From Asticcacaulis excentricus (GTDB lineage: Bacteria > Pseudomonadota > Alphaproteobacteria > Caulobacterales > Caulobacteraceae), in NCBI RefSeq assembly GCF_003966695.1, contig NZ_AP018828.1:91001-155000 (forward strand): a stretch of 64,000 nt of DNA, read 5' to 3'. Made by a program: the position numbers and the translations under genes. This document shows positions 26,356 to 33,815 of this stretch, piece after piece. The first letter of the stretch is position 1. Each line of letters opens with the position of its first letter. The notes beneath the pieces were generated by a model. That model saw only the letters and a list, made by a program, of their open reading frames with translations, was not told the DNA's origin and did not search any database.

Positions 26356-26691
26356 TTACCCCGCCAGCAGGCCGTTTTCGCGCGCGGTTTGAGGGTCGAG
26401 GATCATCTGAATGGCCGGACGCCCCACAACCCCGTCCACAGCGCGCCCATCCTCACCATAAAGACCATCTGCCACGCGAAACATGCTTTTAGTACCAACG
26501 GCCGAAGATGCTGACCGCATCCGGCCGTTGAAGACACGAGACTGTCTCATATGTATCAGCGACATGAGACAGTCTCGAACGGAATACCAAGAGTCATTTC
26601 CAATGACCCTTGGTATAAGACACTCAATAGCCGGCTGCGCCACCGCCTGACCAGCCACCAGCACCCACGCTCCGTCATACAGTCGGCTCAT
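26356..26691 (-). CDS. Small hypothetical protein carrying an in-frame palindromic repeat
   Basis: A 111-residue frame with a strong ribosome binding site (TAGGAGAG just before the ATG). Residues 1-25 and 69-111 (FRVADGLYGEDGRAVDG, then PAIQMILDPQTARENGLLAG) look like ordinary protein. Residues 26-68 are encoded entirely by a family B repeat (26490-26616) that introduces no stop. Without the repeat the gene would code for about 68 residues. Function unknown. Either the repeat entered a functional gene in frame or the gene is decaying. Confidence 0.6.
   Translation of the reverse strand: MSRLYDGAWVLVAGQAVAQPAIECLIPRVIGNDSWYSVRDCLMSLIHMRQSRVFNGRMRSASSAVGTKSMFRVADGLYGEDGRAVDGVVGRPAIQMILDPQTARENGLLAG
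26490..26616. repeat. Dispersed palindromic repeat, family B, copy 1
   Basis: 127 bases made of three consecutive hairpins: CAACGGCCG...CGGCCGTTG, GAGACTGTCTCAT...ATGAGACAGTCTC and ATACCAAGAGTCATT...AATGACCCTTGGTAT. A full inverted copy of about 87 % identity by eye lies at 32872-32998, and a fragment of the third hairpin at 59053-59084. Confidence 0.9.
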
Positions 26692-26766
26692 CGCACTCTC
26701 CTAGAGTTCCTTCTTTGTTCTCATATCTGGGCGCAAATGTCAAATCGATAAGCGGAGGCTTGAAAA

Positions 26767-26788
26767 AGCTATCCGCTAGCTATCCGCT
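26767..26788. repeat. Two tandem perfect 11-bp partition-type units
   Basis: AGCTATCCGCT occurs twice head to tail. It matches the consensus of the repeats upstream of parA about 5.3 kb away, and lies directly beside the GH20 operator. Confidence 0.6.
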
Positions 26789-26789
26789 A

Positions 26790-26807
26790 TATTGGTTATA
26801 ACCAATA
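26790..26807. promoter_or_regulatory. Palindromic operator upstream of the GH20 gene
   Basis: TATTGGTTATAACCAATA is a perfect 18-base palindrome 87 bases before the hexosaminidase start. Its core TGGTTATAACCA has the layout of GntR/HutC-family amino-sugar regulator sites of the DasR/NagR type (TGGTCTAGACCA). Related elements precede the SIS isomerase gene at 18286 and 18398. Confidence 0.65.
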
Positions 26808-26893
26808 CCGCTCCACCCTATAACTTTTGGACTTGATTTCGCGGAAAAACCGCCGTCACATGCGATAAACGCAGCGCCGACCGAGGAACCGCC

Positions 26894-29482
26894 ATGACCT
26901 TTGCCCATTCCGTCAGCCTGAGCACACTGGCCCTTATCCTGTCCCTGACCGCCGGTTGCGCCACCTTGCCGCAAACGCCGGTGCCAGCGCCCGCTGCGCC
27001 AAGCGTCGCGCCTGTGCCGATACTGGATCAGGCCACACTGGACCGTCTGGGGAACCAGCTCGGCTATCGGTGGGAGATCGTCGATAACCGTCAGACCTGC
27101 GACAAGGCCGCCTGTTTCCTGTCGGCCCTGACCCTCACCCTTCCCGAAGGGAGCGACCTGCCCGGTGGCTGGACCCTCTATTTCTCCTACGTCGGGGCAT
27201 TTGTGCGCTCTGAAAGCGACGCTTTCGACCTGAAACAGGTCAATGGCGACCTCTACGCCCTGACACCCAAGGCCGGCATCACGCTGAAGGGTGGTGCCTC
27301 GCATACGGTTCGCGTCTGGGGGCAGGGGCATTTCTATGCGCGCGGTTTCATGATGCCCAATGCCTATGTGGCCGCGCCGGGCCTCACCCCCCGTACCCTT
27401 GTGGCCTCTAAGGCGGTGATCGACCCTGAAAGCGGGCTGGAGACCCTGCCCTTTGTCGCCCCGATGACCGATGAGGCGAAGCTGGGCACCCAGACCCCCG
27501 GCGACAAGACGCAGTGGCTGACCCCTGAACGTGCCTATGAACGCAATGCGGCGCGCAACGTCGCCCTGACCCGTCCGGCCGTGGTGATCCTGCCCACCCC
27601 GGCTAGGGTGACTTTGCAAAAGGGCGCGCCGCTCGATCTCAGCAAGGGGTTTGACCTGCGCCTGAAAGGCCTGAGCCGTGACGCCATTACCGCCGCCGTA
27701 GAGGCCCTGAAACAGGCGGGGGCCGGGGAGGGGCGGGGGCCGGTGCTCAGCGTCACCATCGACCCGAAACTGAGCCCCGAAGCCTATCGCCTGACGGTGG
27801 GCAAAAGCGTTAGCATCCGCGCCGGATCGACGACCGGGGCCAACCACGCCCTGCGCTCTCTGGCCCAGCAAACGGCCTTTGATGGCGCTCAGGTGCGGCG
27901 TATGACCATCGAAGACGCGCCGCGCCTGCCCTTCCGCGGCCTGCATATCGACGTGGCGCGCAACTTCCATTCCAAAGCCTTTGTGCTCGAGACGCTGGAA
28001 CAGATGGCGGCCTATAAGCTCAACCGCCTGCACCTGCATCTGGGCGACGACGAGGGCTGGCGGCTGGAAATCGACGGCCTGCCGGAACTGACGCAGATGG
28101 GGGCCTATCGCTGCCACGACCCGGCCGAAGAAACCTGCCTGCTGCCGCAACTGGGGGCCGGGCCGGAGCGCGACACGCCAGTCAATGGCTATTTCACGAA
28201 GGCCGATTATATCGACATCCTGAAGGCGGCGCAGGCGCGCGGCATCGAGGTCATCCCGTCCTTCGATATGCCGGGCCACAGCCGCGCAGCGATCAAATCC
28301 ATGGAGGTTCGCTATCGCCGTCTGATGGCCGCCGGTGATGCGGCGGGGGCGGCGCAATATCGGCTGGTCGAACCCGAAGACACCACGGCCTATCGCTCGA
28401 TCCAGCACTATAACGACAATACGCTCAATGTCTGCCTGCCCGCCACCTATGCCTTTATCGACAAGGTGATCGACGAGACGATGAAGCTGCATCAGGCCGC
28501 CGGTGTGCCGCTGAAACGCTACCATATCGGGGCGGATGAGACGGCGGGGGCATGGACGCAATCGCCCGCCTGTCAGGCCTTTATGGCGCAGAACAGTCTG
28601 AAAGCGCCGCAGCTCACCCCCTATTTCATCGAGCGCGTCTCGGCCTATCTGGCGCAAAAGGGCATCGAGACGGCGGGCTGGAGCGACGGCATGGGCCATA
28701 CGGACGCCGCGCGCATGCCGAAGATCGTGCAGTCGAACATCTGGAGTTCCACCCTCGGCACGGCGGCCACCGAAGCGCACGATCAGGCCAATCGCGGCTG
28801 GGAAGTCGTGCTGTCCGTGCCCGATGTCACCTATTTTGACATGCCGCCCGCGCCGGACCCGGATGAGACGGCCTATGACTGGGCGTCGCGCGATACGGAC
28901 AGCTACAAGATTTTCAGCTTCCAGCCGGAAAACCTGCCCGCCAATGCCTCCTTGCTGACCGATATCCGCGGGCAGGGGACGACGGTGGCCGATAAGACGC
29001 CTTATGCGCCGGGGCGCGGCCTGACCGGCCTACAGGGGCAGTTATGGTCCGAGGTGGTGCGCACGGACGACGAGGCCGAATATCGCCTCTTCCCGCGCCT
29101 TCTGCCGCTGGCCGAGCGGGCCTGGCACCGGGCGGGCTGGGAAGCGCCGTACAAGGCGGGGGAAAGCTACACCTATGGTGACGGCAAGGTCGATCCCAAG
29201 GCCGTGCTGGGCGACTGGCAGGGCTTCCGTGACCGGCTGGGCGTGCATCTGCGGCTTCTGGATCAGGCGGGCATCGCCTATCGTCTGGCGCCACCGGGGG
29301 CAAAGATCGAAGGCGGGCAGCTATTCGCCAATGCCGAAATCGCCGCTACGCCCATCGAATACCGCCTCGCAGGCGGCGAATGGACGCCCTATACGGGGCC
29401 GGTGGCAGTGAGCGGCCCGGTCGAACTGCGCGTCACCTCCCCCGATGGCCGCCGCAAGAGCCGTATGGTAAGGGTAGAGTGA
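26894..29482 (+). CDS. Beta-N-acetylhexosaminidase (GH20), chitobiase-type lipoprotein
   Basis: Cell-envelope enzyme releasing GlcNAc from chitobiose and related glycans, 862 residues. A lipoprotein signal (SLTAGC) is followed by a carbohydrate-binding CHB_HEX-like N-terminal domain (WEIVDNRQTC to about residue 200) and the GH20b domain. The catalytic barrel follows (RGLHIDVARNFHSKAF near residue 350, HLGDDEGWRLEIDGLPEL, EVIPSFDMPGHSRAA). The Asp-Glu catalytic pair lies in YHIGADETAGAW at about residues 547-548, and a C-terminal beta domain ends the protein. A perfect palindromic operator lies upstream. Together with the SIS isomerase it points to chitin or GlcNAc use. Confidence 0.95.
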   Translation: MTFAHSVSLSTLALILSLTAGCATLPQTPVPAPAAPSVAPVPILDQATLDRLGNQLGYRWEIVDNRQTCDKAACFLSALTLTLPEGSDLPGGWTLYFSYVGAFVRSESDAFDLKQVNGDLYALTPKAGITLKGGASHTVRVWGQGHFYARGFMMPNAYVAAPGLTPRTLVASKAVIDPESGLETLPFVAPMTDEAKLGTQTPGDKTQWLTPERAYERNAARNVALTRPAVVILPTPARVTLQKGAPLDLSKGFDLRLKGLSRDAITAAVEALKQAGAGEGRGPVLSVTIDPKLSPEAYRLTVGKSVSIRAGSTTGANHALRSLAQQTAFDGAQVRRMTIEDAPRLPFRGLHIDVARNFHSKAFVLETLEQMAAYKLNRLHLHLGDDEGWRLEIDGLPELTQMGAYRCHDPAEETCLLPQLGAGPERDTPVNGYFTKADYIDILKAAQARGIEVIPSFDMPGHSRAAIKSMEVRYRRLMAAGDAAGAAQYRLVEPEDTTAYRSIQHYNDNTLNVCLPATYAFIDKVIDETMKLHQAAGVPLKRYHIGADETAGAWTQSPACQAFMAQNSLKAPQLTPYFIERVSAYLAQKGIETAGWSDGMGHTDAARMPKIVQSNIWSSTLGTAATEAHDQANRGWEVVLSVPDVTYFDMPPAPDPDETAYDWASRDTDSYKIFSFQPENLPANASLLTDIRGQGTTVADKTPYAPGRGLTGLQGQLWSEVVRTDDEAEYRLFPRLLPLAERAWHRAGWEAPYKAGESYTYGDGKVDPKAVLGDWQGFRDRLGVHLRLLDQAGIAYRLAPPGAKIEGGQLFANAEIAATPIEYRLAGGEWTPYTGPVAVSGPVELRVTSPDGRRKSRMVRVE

Positions 29483-29533
29483 TCTTAAACCTCCTTGCCT
29501 TCGGCGAGAGGGCATAAACACAGAGGAAACGTC

Positions 29534-30361
29534 ATGCTGAAATCCCTGATTCTGTCGGCGATGACGCTGACGGCTCTGTCGGGGGCCAATGAAACGCGGG
29601 CGGCCGATGCCACCTCACCCGTTCCGGCGGGCTATATGCTGGACTGGGCCGAGGAATTCAACACGCCCGGCCTGCCCGATGTGAAGACCTGGGTCTATGA
29701 CACACAGGCCAACCGTAGCGGCTGGTACAATAACGAAAAGCAGTATTACGCCGCCGAACGGCTGGAAAACTCAGAGGTGAAGGACGGCACGCTGCGTATC
29801 ACCGCGCGCAAGGAACGCCTGAGCGACCGCGCCGATTATGGCGGGCAGGACTACAGCTCGGCGCGCCTGATCACGCGCGGCAAGGTCAGCTTCCTGTATG
29901 GTTTTTACGAAATCCGCGCCAAAATGCCGTGCGGTCAAGGCTCATGGCCGGCCATCTGGATGCTCGGCACCGATGCGGGGTGGCCGGACGGCGGCGAAAT
30001 CGACATTATGGAGCATGTGGGCAAGACGCCGGGCCGGACCTTTGGCACGGTGCATAACCGCTATACGATCAACAGCGTGGGCGGTTCCGGCAACGGCAAT
30101 GGCATCGACGTGCCCGATGCCTGCACCGCCTTCCATAAGTATCAGCTTCTGTGGACACCACAAAAGCTCGACTTCTTCGTCGATGGGCAGCACTTCCATA
30201 CCTACGTCAAAACCGACAAGCCGGGGGCGTGGCCCTTCGACAAGCCGCAGTTTTTGCTGCTCAATCTGGCCATTGGCGGCAATATGGCCGGTGAGGTGGA
30301 CGACGGCATCTTCCCGCGCACCTTTGAGGTCGATTACGTAAGGGTGTGGAAAAAGCGCTAA
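29534..30361 (+). CDS. Secreted glycoside hydrolase family 16 (laminarinase-like beta-glucanase)
   Basis: A 275-residue exported enzyme with a signal peptide (LILSAMTLTALSGANETRAAD). GH16 landmarks are WAEEFNTPGLPDVKTWVYD near the mature N-terminus, GSWPAIWMLG, and the catalytic motif GEIDIMEHVG (Glu155, Asp157, Glu160), ending in EVDYVRVWKK. The probable activity is endo-1,3(4)-beta-glucanase. The ATG at 29534 has a good GAGGAAA site. It follows the GH20 gene by 51 bases on the same strand and may be co-transcribed with it. Confidence 0.93.
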   Translation: MLKSLILSAMTLTALSGANETRAADATSPVPAGYMLDWAEEFNTPGLPDVKTWVYDTQANRSGWYNNEKQYYAAERLENSEVKDGTLRITARKERLSDRADYGGQDYSSARLITRGKVSFLYGFYEIRAKMPCGQGSWPAIWMLGTDAGWPDGGEIDIMEHVGKTPGRTFGTVHNRYTINSVGGSGNGNGIDVPDACTAFHKYQLLWTPQKLDFFVDGQHFHTYVKTDKPGAWPFDKPQFLLLNLAIGGNMAGEVDDGIFPRTFEVDYVRVWKKR

Positions 30362-30405
30362 AACCCCCGCTTGCAGTGGCGAGGTGCGGTCCCTATAAAT
30401 ACCCC

Positions 30406-30729
30406 ATGCGCTCTGGTCTCCTCAAAGTGATGGTGATTGTGGCGGGACTGCTGGCCATGCTGTCGGGCCTGCACGCGCCCGAAGCCGCCGGTCCGTGGGC
30501 GCATCACGAAGACACCCATGTGCACCTGCACGTCCGGTCGTCGGAAGCGCCCTGCTGCGCCGACAAGGGGGCGGCATCACTGAAGGTTTGTGGTCAGCAT
30601 TGCGCCGCCATCGCCACCGCCAGCTTCCTGTTCATGCACTTGCCGAGCGTGACGGCGCTGGATTTCCAGTCGCGTCACCGCTACAGCGTTGGCCTGAGCT
30701 ACCGCCCGCTGGCCCCGCCGCCGCGCTGA
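30406..30729 (+). CDS. Small exported His/Cys-rich protein
   Basis: A 107-residue product with a signal peptide (LLKVMVIVAGLLAMLSGLHAPEAA) and a His-rich stretch (WAHHEDTHVHLHVR) followed by Cys pairs (APCCADKG, VCGQHCA). The pattern suggests periplasmic metal binding. It lies immediately upstream of a TonB receptor gene, so a metal-uptake or metal-sensing role for the pair is possible. No family was recognised. Confidence 0.6.
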   Translation: MRSGLLKVMVIVAGLLAMLSGLHAPEAAGPWAHHEDTHVHLHVRSSEAPCCADKGAASLKVCGQHCAAIATASFLFMHLPSVTALDFQSRHRYSVGLSYRPLAPPPR

Positions 30730-30804
30730 AACCCTGAAAAATGAACCGACGCGGAGCGCTTAGACGCGCTGCGCCCTTGCTTGCTCATTTTTACGGGTTT
30801 TCCC

Positions 30805-32856
30805 ATGTCTTACCTATACGGGGCCTTGCCCCTTCTGGAGCGAGATGATTTTAGACCGAAACGTCATCCCGCTCTAAATTTTTGTTTGGTCGCGCAATTT
30901 TTCCGAAAAGTGGTGCCCACTTTATCGGATTGCGCTCTGGCGGCTGCCGCCTTGCCGCTGCTTGTCTGCGTGACCGCCGCGCAGGCCCAAACCCTTGCCC
31001 CTCAGCCGGAAGACGCCATCGAAGAGGTGGTGGTTCAGGCCACGCGCGCTGGCCGCCGGCTTCAGGACGAGCCGATCCGCGTTGACGTCATCGGCCGCGA
31101 AGAGATCGACGAAAAGAGCCTGATGACCCCCGGCAATATCTCGACCCTCGTCAATGAGACGCCGGGCATCCGCGTGCAGGTGACCGCGCCGTCGCTGGGG
31201 GCGGCCAATATCCGCATTCAGGGCATGGCCGGGCGCTACACCCTGCTGCTGACCGACGGTTTGCCGCTCTATGGCGGGCAGTCGCTCGGTCTGTTGCAGA
31301 TTCCGCCGACCGATCTGGGGCAGGTGGAAGTGATCAAGGGCTCGGTCTCGGCGCTTTATGGGGCCTCGGCGCTGGGCGGGGTGATCAATCTCGTCTCGCG
31401 CCGCCCCAGCCCTGAGCCGGAAAGCGAGGTTTTGCTCAACCTGACGCATCGTGGCGGGCAGGACGTCACGGCCTATAGCTCCGCCCCGGCGACGCAGAGC
31501 CTCAGCTATTCGCTTACCGGCGGCTATCACCGTCAGGCGCGCAAGGATCTCGATGGCGATGGCTGGATCGATATGGCGGGCTTTGAGCGCTGGACGCTGC
31601 GACCGCGCCTGTTCTGGTACGGGGACAACGGGTCGAAGGCACTGCTCACGCTGGGCACCATGCGCGAACAGCGTAAGGGTGGCACGCTCAGCGGGCGCAC
31701 GGTCCCGGACGGCACGGCCTTTCCCGAAACGCAAGCCTCGCGCCGCGTCGATGCCGGGGTTACGGCGCAGTTTCCGCTGGAAGGGTTGGGCACCCTCAGC
31801 CTGCGCGCCTCGTCCATGACCCAGCGTCACGAGCACCGCTTCGGCGAGGTCATTGACCGCGACTCGCACCTGACCGGCTTTGCCGAGGCGGCGCTGAAAG
31901 GCGAGACGGGGCCGACCGCCTGGGTGGGCGGGGTAGCTTTTCAGTCCGACCACTACCATTCCAAGGGGTTCAGTGACTTCAACTATCACTTCAGCGTCCC
32001 CGGCCTGTTCGGGCAGGTGGAGCAGACGATGGGTGAGCGCCTGACGCTGGCGGCCAGTGCCCGCCTGGATGACCACAGCCGCTACGGCAGGCAGTTCAGT
32101 CCGCGCCTGTCTCTGCTCTATCGTCCGGGCCACTGGACGGTGCGGGCCTCAGTGGGGCGCGGGTTTCATGCGCCCACGCCCTTTGTCGAGGCCATCGAGG
32201 CCACGGGCTTTGGCCGGCTGGAGCCGCTGGGCGACCTGCGGCCCGAGGTGGCGCGCACGGCCTCGCTGGACCTGACCTATGCCAAAGGACCGATCGAGGC
32301 CAATATGACCCTGTTCGGTGCGGACATAGACGATGCGGTGCAGCTACGCCAAACGGGCCCGTCCTCGGTCAGGCTGGTCAATGCGGCGGGCGTGACGCGC
32401 ACGCGCGGTTCGGAATGGCGTCTGCGCTACCGTCATGAGGCGTTGACCCTGACCGGTTCCTACGTCTATGTCGATGCCACCGAGCCCGATCCGTCGGGCA
32501 GCGGCCGCCGCGCTCAGCCGACAACGCCGAAACACACCGGCGGCTTCGTCGCCATGTGGGAGGAACACGACATCGGGCGGATCGGTTTTGAGGCCTATTA
32601 TACGGGCTGTCAGACTCTGGACGACAATCCGTACCGGAGCGAGAGTAAACCCTACTGGGAACTGGGCCTGCTGGGTGAGCGCGTGGTGGGGAAGGTGCGC
32701 CTGTTCCTCAATGCCGAAAACCTGCTCAATGTGCGCCAGACGCGGCACGATCCGCTGGTGCGGCGGCAAAGGGCCGCCGATGGACGCTGGACGGTCGAGG
32801 CCTGGGCCCCGACCGACGGGTTCGTGCTCAATGGCGGGGTGCGGATGCGCTTCTGA
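30805..32856 (+). CDS. TonB-dependent receptor with repeat-derived signal-peptide region
   Basis: Outer-membrane receptor of 683 residues. The plug begins at IEEVVVQATRAGRRLQDEP (about residue 70) with IRIQGMAGRYTLLLTDGLPLYGG and VEVIKGSVSALYGASALGGVINLVSRR, as in metal or siderophore receptors. The barrel ends in LNGGVRMRF. The signal peptide is unusual: residues 12-45 come from a family A repeat (30837-30940) inserted in frame between MSYLYGALPLL and the hydrophobic segment LAAAALPLLVCVTAAQAQ. This gives a leader of about 61 residues with a long n-region. The start could instead be a TTG at 30781. Whether export still works is open. Confidence 0.85.
   Translation: MSYLYGALPLLERDDFRPKRHPALNFCLVAQFFRKVVPTLSDCALAAAALPLLVCVTAAQAQTLAPQPEDAIEEVVVQATRAGRRLQDEPIRVDVIGREEIDEKSLMTPGNISTLVNETPGIRVQVTAPSLGAANIRIQGMAGRYTLLLTDGLPLYGGQSLGLLQIPPTDLGQVEVIKGSVSALYGASALGGVINLVSRRPSPEPESEVLLNLTHRGGQDVTAYSSAPATQSLSYSLTGGYHRQARKDLDGDGWIDMAGFERWTLRPRLFWYGDNGSKALLTLGTMREQRKGGTLSGRTVPDGTAFPETQASRRVDAGVTAQFPLEGLGTLSLRASSMTQRHEHRFGEVIDRDSHLTGFAEAALKGETGPTAWVGGVAFQSDHYHSKGFSDFNYHFSVPGLFGQVEQTMGERLTLAASARLDDHSRYGRQFSPRLSLLYRPGHWTVRASVGRGFHAPTPFVEAIEATGFGRLEPLGDLRPEVARTASLDLTYAKGPIEANMTLFGADIDDAVQLRQTGPSSVRLVNAAGVTRTRGSEWRLRYRHEALTLTGSYVYVDATEPDPSGSGRRAQPTTPKHTGGFVAMWEEHDIGRIGFEAYYTGCQTLDDNPYRSESKPYWELGLLGERVVGKVRLFLNAENLLNVRQTRHDPLVRRQRAADGRWTVEAWAPTDGFVLNGGVRMRF
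30837..30940. repeat. Dispersed palindromic repeat, family A, copy 3 (inside a signal-peptide coding region)
   Basis: About 104 bases in inverted orientation relative to copies 1 and 2. On the minus strand it reads AGAGCGCAATCCG, then CGCGACCAAACAAAAATTTA, GAGCGGGATGACG, and closes with ATCTCGCTCC. It contributes codons to the TonB receptor frame without a stop. Confidence 0.85.
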
Positions 32857-32871
32857 TGCGGTTACCGGCTT

Positions 32872-32998
32872 ATACCCAGGGTCATTGAAAATGACTCTGG
32901 GTATGCCTTTCAAGACTGTCTCATGTCGCTGACACACATGAGACAGTCTCGAGTTTTCAACGGCCGGATGCGGTCAGCATCTTCGGCCGTTGGTATTA
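32872..32998. repeat. Dispersed palindromic repeat, family B, copy 2
   Basis: Full 127-base copy in inverted orientation relative to the one at 26490, with all three hairpins preserved. It begins 15 bases after the TonB receptor stop codon. A separate 10-base hairpin (CGGAATGATT / AATCATTCCG, 33002-33029) follows. Confidence 0.9.
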
Positions 32999-33044
32999 GA
33001 TCGGAATGATTCTATTTGAAATCATTCCGCCCAAGCCTTGTTAA

Positions 33045-33755
33045 TCAGTAAGGATAGTTTGTCGTCTTGGTGCAGACGCGGCGGGAGGGACGATAGCCGC
33101 CCCATATGGGGTCGCCTATAGCGCCTTCATAACGCACGCTGTCGCAGTCTTCGTCGCGGTCGCGGTCCTTGCCGCGGTCGCTGAAGTCGAGCGAGATCGA
33201 CAGGGATTTTGACGTGCCGCCGCGCGCATAGCCATAGCCCCGACCATAGCCGTATCCGTAGGGGTCGTAAGCCGACGCCCCATAGTGACCATAGCCCGGC
33301 CCGTAGCCATAGCCGTAAGGGTCGCCGTAAATATAGCCGTTATTGCCGTGATCGGTCTGGCTGTAGGCGATGCCCAGCGTGCCGGTTTCGCCCACCGGGA
33401 TCAGGGTCGCTACATAGGCGCTCTTATAGCCGCCGGTGCCGATGGAGACACCCGCTTCGCCGTGAATCTGACGCTTTTGCGGGCCTGAGTCCGTATCGTC
33501 GCGGCCCCAGGAGGTCGGCTGACGGCGGTCGGGAGTGCGCGTCCCGTCCAACGTTGAAAGCACCTGCGCCTGCGTCGCCTTGGCCGTGTCTTCGGCGGTT
33601 ACGGGCGTCACGCTGGCGGCGGGGGCCGGGGTATCAAGGGCCACCTTGGGGCGGTTGGTGGCCACGATCTCATCGTCGGCCGCCCACACCGACAGGGGCG
33701 TGACGACCAGCGTAGCGAGGATCAGACCGGAAAGGGTGAGGGGTTTCAGGCGCAT
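33045..33755 (-). CDS. Hypothetical exported Gly/Tyr-rich protein
   Basis: A 236-residue protein with a clear signal peptide (LTLSGLILATLVVTPLSVWAAD). After an Ala/Thr-rich linker a beta-type segment (GEAGVSIGTGGYKSAYVATLIPVGETGTLGIAYSQ) is followed by a Gly/Tyr-rich low-complexity region (about residues 140-180). A charged stretch (SDRGKDRDRDEDCDS) and a basic tail with two Cys follow. Probably periplasmic or surface-located. No known family was recognised. Confidence 0.7.
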   Translation of the reverse strand: MRLKPLTLSGLILATLVVTPLSVWAADDEIVATNRPKVALDTPAPAASVTPVTAEDTAKATQAQVLSTLDGTRTPDRRQPTSWGRDDTDSGPQKRQIHGEAGVSIGTGGYKSAYVATLIPVGETGTLGIAYSQTDHGNNGYIYGDPYGYGYGPGYGHYGASAYDPYGYGYGRGYGYARGGTSKSLSISLDFSDRGKDRDRDEDCDSVRYEGAIGDPIWGGYRPSRRVCTKTTNYPY

Positions 33756-33815
33756 GACAGGGACTGTGAGACGGCTATGCAGCCAAATTAAGGCCGGTGT
33801 GTAACGCAGTGGTTT

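Noticed and set aside
26780..28780. 666-codon minus-strand frame
   Set aside because: Antisense of the GH20 gene, with low-complexity Arg/Gly/His composition.
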